A stretch of DNA of 64,000 nucleotides from Vicia villosa (Eukaryota; Streptophyta; Magnoliopsida; Fabales; Fabaceae). The notes beneath the pieces are model-generated. The model was not told the DNA's origin, made no database searches, and saw only the letters and a program-made list of their open reading frames with translations. The position numbers and the translations under genes are program-made. Position 1 is the first letter of the stretch, and each line of letters opens with the position of its first letter. Shown here one piece after another: positions 58,845 to 64,000 of this stretch. The stretch covers positions 124,001 to 188,000 of the forward strand of contig NW_026705404.1 in NCBI RefSeq assembly GCF_029867415.1. Direction: 5' to 3'.

Positions 58845-61800
58845 ATTTACTATTGATAAACCCATTGAATGCAATAACCCTATGCCCTCTCCCAACTTTG
58901 AGTTTCCTGTGTTCGAAGCCGAAGAAGAGGAAGAAGAGGAGATCCCGGACGAGATCTCTCGATTACTTAAGCACGAGGAAAGAGCCATTCTGCCTCACAA
59001 AGAGCCTTTAGAAAAGATCAACTTGGGTTCTGAAGAAGACAAAAAAGAAGTGACCATTGGATCGCTGCTTGATGCTGATATCAAGAGTAAGTTGACAGAC
59101 CTTCTCAAAGAATATGTTGACGTGTTTGCCTGGTCCTACCAAGACATGCCTGGGTTGGATACCAATATTGTTCAACATTACTTGCCATTGAAGCCAGAAT
59201 GTCCGCCGGTTAAGCAGAAATTGCGAAGGACTCACCCTGATATGGCTAACAAGATCAAAGTGGAAGTTCAAAAGCAACTCGACGCAGGTTTTCTTGTCAC
59301 CTCTGAGTATCCTCAATGGTTGGCTAACATAGTGCCAGTTCCGAAGAAATATGGTAAAGTTAGAATGTGTGTTGACTACCGTGACTTGAACAAGGCCAGT
59401 CCCAAAGATGACTTTCCATTACCACATATCGACATGCTGGTCGATAACACCGCTAAGTTCAACGTCTTTTCCTTCATGGACGGGTTCTCCGGTTATAATC
59501 AGATCAAGATGGCTCCTGAAGACATGGAGAAGACATCTTTCATTACCCCATGGGGTACCTTTTGCTACAAAGTGATGCCGTTTGGATTAAAGAATGCAGG
59601 CGCAACTTACCAAAGGGCAATGACTACTCTCTTCCATGACATGATGCATAAAGAAATTGAAGTTTATGTGGACGACATGATAGCCAAGTCCAGCACTGAA
59701 GAAGAACATATTGAATACCTTTTGAAGTTGTTTCAACGGCTAAGGAAATATCAGCTTCGCTTGAATCCTAACAAATGTACTTTTGGGGTTAGATCTGGAA
59801 AACTCTTGGGTTTCATTGTCAGCCAAAGAGGTATCGAAGTAGATCCCGACAAAGTCAGAGCTATTCAAGAGATGCCTGCACCAAAAACTGAAAAGCAAGT
59901 AAGAGGATTTCTCGGACGATTAAACTATATCTCCAGATTTATCTCTCAAATGACTGCTACCTGTGGGCCAATTTTCAAGATTCTCCGCAAAGATCAAGGG
60001 GTTGTATGGACTGAAGATTGCCAGAAAGCGTTCGACAGTATCAAAGAGTACCTGTTAGAACCACCAATATTGATTCCTCCAGTTGAAGGAAGACCACTAA
60101 TCATGTACCTTACCGTGTTAGAAGAATCCATGGGTTGTATGCTTGGACAGCAAGATGAAACCGGTAAGAAGGAGCATGCCATCTATTACTTGAGTAAGAA
60201 ATTCACAGATTGTGAGTCTCGTTACTCCATGCTCGAAAAAACATGTTGTGCTTTGGCTTGGGCTTCAAAACGTCTTCGCCAATACATGATCAACAATACT
60301 ACTTGGTTAATCTCCAAAATGGATCCGATCAAGTATGTCTTTGAAAAGCCTGCATTAACAGGAAGGATTGCCCGATGGCAAATGCTGTTATCCGAGTATG
60401 ACATTGAATACCATGCTCAAAAAGCCGTCAAAGGAAGCATTCTCGCCGATCATTTGGCGCATCAACCAATTAATGAATATCAATCTCTCAAGTTTGACTT
60501 TCCTGACGAAGATGTATTGTATTTGAAGATGAAAGATTATGATGAAACGTTACCTGAAGAAGGTCCTGAGCCTGGATCAAGATGGGGCCTAATTTTTGAT
60601 GGAGCAGTAAACGCTTTTGGCAATGGAATTGGGGCAATCATCATCACTCCCAAGGGTACTCATATCCCATTCTCCGCCAGATTGCTATTTGATTGCACCA
60701 ACAACATCGCAGAATATGAAGCTTGTATCATGGGTCTTGAAGAAGCCATTGACTTAAGGATCAAGATCCTAGACATATATGGAGATTCAGCCCTCGTGAT
60801 CAACGAAATTAAAGACAAGTGGGAAACTTACCATCCTCGCTTGATTCCCTACAGAGATTATGCAAGACGTCTGTTGACTTTCTTCAACAAGGTTGAATTG
60901 CATCATATACCTCGAGATCAGAATCGAATGGCAGACGCCTTGGCTACTCTATCTTCCATGTTCAAAGTTAGTCACTGGAATGATGTGCCTAAAGTCAGAA
61001 TCACGCGCCTTGAAAGGCCCGCCTATGTGTTTGCAACTGAAGCAGTCATCGATGATAAACCGTGGTTTCACGACATCAAACGCTTCCTTCAAACTCAAGA
61101 GTACCCGCTTGGGGCATCAAACAAAGATAAGAAAACTCTAAGGAGGCTTTCTGGCAGTTTCTTCCTGAACGGAGACGTACTATACAAAAGAAACTTCGAC
61201 ATGGTTTTGCTCAGATGCGTGGACAGACACGAAGCAGACATGTTAATGCATGAAGTGCATGAAGGGTCCTTTGGAACTCATTCAAACGGGCATGCAATGT
61301 CCAAGAAAATGTTAAGAGCAGGATACTATTGGTTGACAATGGAATCTGACTGTTACAAACACGTGAAGAGATGTCACAAGTGCCAGATCTATGCAGATAA
61401 GATCCATGTGCCACCGACTCTACTCAACGTTCTCTCATCTCCGTGGCCTTTCTCCATGTGGGGTATCGACATGATTGGAATGATCGAACCGAAAGCTTCA
61501 AACGGTCATCGTTTCATCTTGGTGGCTATTGATTACTTCACCAAATGGGTCGAAGCAGCATCTTACGCCAATGTTACAAGACAAGTGGTTGTGAGGTTTA
61601 TCAAGAATAACATCATTTGCCGATATGGTATTCCCAGCAAGATCATTACTGACAATGGTTCAAACTTGAACAACAAAATGATGAAAGAATTGTGTGAGGA
61701 ATTCAAGATTGAGCATCATAACTCTTCTCCTTACAGACCAAAAATGAACGGCGCCGTCGAAGCTGCCAACAAGAACATTAAGAAGATCGTCCAGAAAATG

Positions 61801-62310
61801 GTCGTCACTTACAAAGACTGGCATGAAATGCTGCCATTTGCTTTACATGGGTACCGTACTTCAGTGCGTACTTCAACAGGGGCAACTCCCTTTTCTCTAG
61901 TATATGGCATGGAAGCTGTGCTCCCCGTAGAAGTTGAAATCCCATCAATGAGAGTCCTCATGGAAACTAAGTTATCAGAGGCTGAATGGTGTCAAAGCAG
62001 ATACGATCAGTTGAACTTAATCGAAGAAAAACGTATGACTGCTCTATGCCATGGACAGTTATACCAAGCAAGGATGAAACAAGCCTTCAACAAAAAGGTT
62101 CGACCTCGTGAATTTCAAGAAGGCGACCTCGTGCTTAAAAAGATCTTGTCTTTTCAACCAGATTCTAGGGGCAAATGGTCTCCTAATTACGAAGGCCCGT
62201 ATGTTGTCAAAAGAACATTTTCTGGCGGCGCCATGACTCTTGCAACCATGGATGGTGACGAACTCCCATATCCTGTGAATGCTGATGCAGTCAAGAAATA
62301 CTTTGTCTAA
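58837..62310 (+). CDS. Ogre pol, copy 2, complete: RT, RNase H, second RNase H, integrase
   Basis: 1157 residues if read from the ATG at 58837; after splicing it would begin at 58845. RT spans residues ~135-380 with YVDD at about 277. A retroviral-type RNase H/connection follows (~395-550), then a second RNase H (~580-710) with FDGAV, NNIAEYEAC, YGDSALV and MADALATL, the dual-RNase-H plan of Tat/Ogre elements. Integrase has an HHCC zinc finger (HEVHEGSFGTHS...CHKCQIY, ~804-850) and a DDE core: D in GIDMIG, D in ITDNGSN (~937) and E in GAVEAANK (~973). A chromodomain is not evident. All catalytic residues are present. It is separated from intact gag by copy 1 and 3'UTR sequence. Confidence 0.93.
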   Translation: MCRFTIDKPIECNNPMPSPNFEFPVFEAEEEEEEEIPDEISRLLKHEERAILPHKEPLEKINLGSEEDKKEVTIGSLLDADIKSKLTDLLKEYVDVFAWSYQDMPGLDTNIVQHYLPLKPECPPVKQKLRRTHPDMANKIKVEVQKQLDAGFLVTSEYPQWLANIVPVPKKYGKVRMCVDYRDLNKASPKDDFPLPHIDMLVDNTAKFNVFSFMDGFSGYNQIKMAPEDMEKTSFITPWGTFCYKVMPFGLKNAGATYQRAMTTLFHDMMHKEIEVYVDDMIAKSSTEEEHIEYLLKLFQRLRKYQLRLNPNKCTFGVRSGKLLGFIVSQRGIEVDPDKVRAIQEMPAPKTEKQVRGFLGRLNYISRFISQMTATCGPIFKILRKDQGVVWTEDCQKAFDSIKEYLLEPPILIPPVEGRPLIMYLTVLEESMGCMLGQQDETGKKEHAIYYLSKKFTDCESRYSMLEKTCCALAWASKRLRQYMINNTTWLISKMDPIKYVFEKPALTGRIARWQMLLSEYDIEYHAQKAVKGSILADHLAHQPINEYQSLKFDFPDEDVLYLKMKDYDETLPEEGPEPGSRWGLIFDGAVNAFGNGIGAIIITPKGTHIPFSARLLFDCTNNIAEYEACIMGLEEAIDLRIKILDIYGDSALVINEIKDKWETYHPRLIPYRDYARRLLTFFNKVELHHIPRDQNRMADALATLSSMFKVSHWNDVPKVRITRLERPAYVFATEAVIDDKPWFHDIKRFLQTQEYPLGASNKDKKTLRRLSGSFFLNGDVLYKRNFDMVLLRCVDRHEADMLMHEVHEGSFGTHSNGHAMSKKMLRAGYYWLTMESDCYKHVKRCHKCQIYADKIHVPPTLLNVLSSPWPFSMWGIDMIGMIEPKASNGHRFILVAIDYFTKWVEAASYANVTRQVVVRFIKNNIICRYGIPSKIITDNGSNLNNKMMKELCEEFKIEHHNSSPYRPKMNGAVEAANKNIKKIVQKMVVTYKDWHEMLPFALHGYRTSVRTSTGATPFSLVYGMEAVLPVEVEIPSMRVLMETKLSEAEWCQSRYDQLNLIEEKRMTALCHGQLYQARMKQAFNKKVRPREFQEGDLVLKKILSFQPDSRGKWSPNYEGPYVVKRTFSGGAMTLATMDGDELPYPVNADAVKKYFV

Positions 62311-62528
62311 AAAATACAAAAGAACAGCTCGGTAAGTCGAAAACCCGCAAAGGGCGACTTAGGCAAAAATGAGCGTCTCGGTGGACTGAAAACCTGAAAG
62401 GGCGGTCCAGGCAAAAATTAGAGACAAAAAACAGAAAAAATTCATCCTGGTAGATTGAAAACCTGAAAGGGCAATCTAGGCAAAAAATAGGGATTTATGA
62501 CAAAGTAACTGCATCAGTCCGTACTTCG
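62311..62528 (+). ncRNA. Ogre 3'UTR with three hairpin repeats (candidate RNA element)
   Basis: Directly after the pol stop. Three units share the loop core AAAACCYGMAAAGGG and a 3' GGCAAAAA tail, but have different 7-bp stems: TAAGTCG/CGACTTA (62333/62355), TGGACTG/CGGTCCA (62382/62403) and TAGATTG/CAATCTA (62451/62472). Every stem is complementary, with one U-G pair. That pattern suggests selection for RNA structure; the function is unknown. Confidence 0.5.
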
Positions 62529-63285
62529 TCACCTGAAGAGTCTGTACTTCATCAAAGGATCTTCGATCAAATCATCGCCAATCTGAAGCGACAAGCACAG
62601 TTGGAACTCAAAGTTGTTTAGGGGGGATAGTGGTTATTGCTTTCAATGTAGCCTTTTCCGCATAATTACCATTTCCAACTTTTGTAAATACTCCATGGAA
62701 TCACGCCTTTAGCTGATTACCATCCTATTAAATAAATTTGAGCCTTGTGCCCATTTGTTTGCAATCTTTAATTTCTTTCAGCTTGCAAAATAACGCTTTA
62801 ATTGTGTTATTCTCTTTTGAAACAAAAAAGAAAAAAATAAGTTTTAAATGAATTTACTTCACTTTTCTTTTTCAAAATAAAAGCGAAATTTTCCTTTGAG
62901 TTGTGAACAACGGAAGGAACATTAGCAGTCGTCTCCACAGGATGAACAAAAGGATTCTCCCTGAAAAATTGTTGAGACAACGGTATTCTTGTCCCAGAAA
63001 AGAATTCTTGAAGCAATTATCCCTCGAGGTAAAGAAGCTCTTCTATCCCCAGTGAAGAAGCTCTTCTATCCCCAGTGAAGAAGGTCTTTTATCCCCAGTG
63101 ACGAAGATTTTCCATCTCCAGTGAGGAGGTTCTTCCATCTCAATGAGAAAAGATGTTTATCTTCCCCAGAGAAGTTTAAAACATGCAACACCATTTATCA
63201 CCTGTGTTATCTACACCGTGTTGAAGAACATTTGCCAAGTATCTGGTAGTATTGCGACGTCGGTCCTTCTCCAGTATATACTTCA
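62529..63285 (+). repeat. Ogre 3'UTR Y-X repeat unit, 757 bp
   Basis: Same unit as around 57068-57810 (offset 5461 in Y). It contains AAAGTTGTTTAGGGGGGATA, an AT-rich middle and the CCCCAGTGAAGAAG repeats. The short ORFs inside it repeat with it and are not genes. Confidence 0.85.
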
Positions 63286-64000
63286 TTGTCTGTCAGTATC
63301 GTCAGTATGCATGCTACATTCATGACATTCATCATATTTGCATCATTTATGCATTCTTGCATTTTTTTTTTTTAATAATAATCGCTTGTTCAGGATATAT
63401 CTATCCCAAAAAAGAAAAGAAAAAAGAAAGAAAAAAGAAACAGATATGGGCGTGTCATCTCTCCAAATAGGTTGTCACCCATAAGCAGAAAGAACATCTT
63501 CTTTCTCCAGTTCCCCACTGAGATCATTCCTCGTGGAAGAAGGTTGCTTTAGTTTCTCCTCTCAAAACAAGGGAGAAAATCCCCATTTGAGTTCATTCCT
63601 CATGGGTACAAAGTCTTGTTTGACTATTTCTTTCCAATTCATTCTTGGTTAGAACCTTGTCTTTACCAAAGATTCAAATTCCGATTCCTCAAACAGAGTC
63701 GTGAAAAATAGGACCATAAACAATAGCCTCATCATCTGAGCAGTTTATGTTTCTTTCAAAAATTTTCCTCTCAAGGAAATCAATCATGAAGACCATTTGA
63801 CAATCAGGGCCTTATTACTGTTCACAAGGCTGAATAACCAGTAATTTCCCTAGCAAAGTCTCCAGGATCATTTTATCACTCGGCTGATAATTGATCAAGT
63901 CTTCAAAACCACTATCACAGGGCTGGTAGTTGGTAACCCTTTTTGTTCTGGTTATATTATTAACATGTCTATCACAAGGCTGATAGTCGGTAATATTAAC
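63286..64000 (+). other. Ogre 3'UTR continuing to the window end
   Basis: Non-coding, with a T run near 63364 and an A/G-rich tract near 63408-63442. ATCACAAGGCTGATAGT-like repeats lie at 63823, about 63914 and 63973. No polypurine tract or LTR start is reached, so the 3' LTR must lie beyond base 64000. Confidence 0.6.

Noticed and set aside
63143..63470. Short ORFs at the right end, also seen at 56925 and 57682
   Set aside because: They lie in the repeated X block of the Ogre 3'UTR and change their ends with each junction.

Overview
This window is nuclear DNA from a flowering plant, most likely a large-genome legume of the pea/vetch tribe (Fabeae). The basis is the mix of elements: Ogre/Tat-type Ty3-gypsy elements with 4-5 kb LTRs, an extra ORF upstream of gag, a predicted intron between gag-pro and pol, and a second RNase H; a SIRE/Maximus-type Ty1-copia element; Athila/Cyclops-like LTRs; and a captured piece of chloroplast genome. 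The tribe is an inference; the plant origin is firm. I find one ordinary host gene, a small arabinogalactan-peptide gene on the minus strand at 5488-5697. Almost everything else is transposable element, nested and broken.

Layout. 1-4754: 3' part of a decayed Ty1-copia element with its 3' LTR. 4755-6900: the host-gene island, with the AG peptide, a Mutator-like MITE with a perfect 9-bp target duplication, an AT microsatellite and a Stowaway-like MITE. 7260-8461: minus-strand SIRE-like LTR/3'UTR debris with a compound microsatellite. 8490-10249: minus-strand Athila/Cyclops-like gag fragment, PBS and LTR. 10250-17964: a minus-strand element with only 1.8 kb between its LTRs and no coding capacity; its 3' LTR carries a ~3.6 kb plastid insertion (trnT-trnE-trnY-trnD-psbM-petN). 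17965-33666: a minus-strand, apparently non-autonomous Ogre-like element arranged LTR - internal - LTR - partial internal. 33783 to the window end: a plus-strand Ogre element whose ~4.9 kb 5' LTR is split by a young full-length SIRE-type copia element (37596-47194, target duplication ACTAT, near-identical LTRs).

The plus-strand Ogre has a PBS, ORF1 (49126-50649), gag-protease (50979-55003, one in-frame stop at 54174), a predicted 370-nt intron (55004-55373) and pol. Pol occurs twice. The first copy is cut off after RT and fused to 3'UTR sequence. A 2.4 kb block (54340-56730) then recurs 3471 bp downstream and leads into a complete pol (RT, RNase H, second RNase H, integrase; to 62310). The 3'UTR holds three hairpins with different but self-complementary stems around a shared loop, then 757-bp repeat units. 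The 3' LTR lies beyond the window.

The strongest items for a second look are the three covarying hairpins (62333-62478), the internal tandem duplication of the Ogre with its two identical splice acceptors, the tandem LTR architecture of the minus-strand Ogre, the palindromic 3'UTR arrays, the telobox cluster upstream of the Ogre LTR TATA box, and the plastid insertion inside an LTR. All alignments were done by eye; percentages, ages and family names are approximate.
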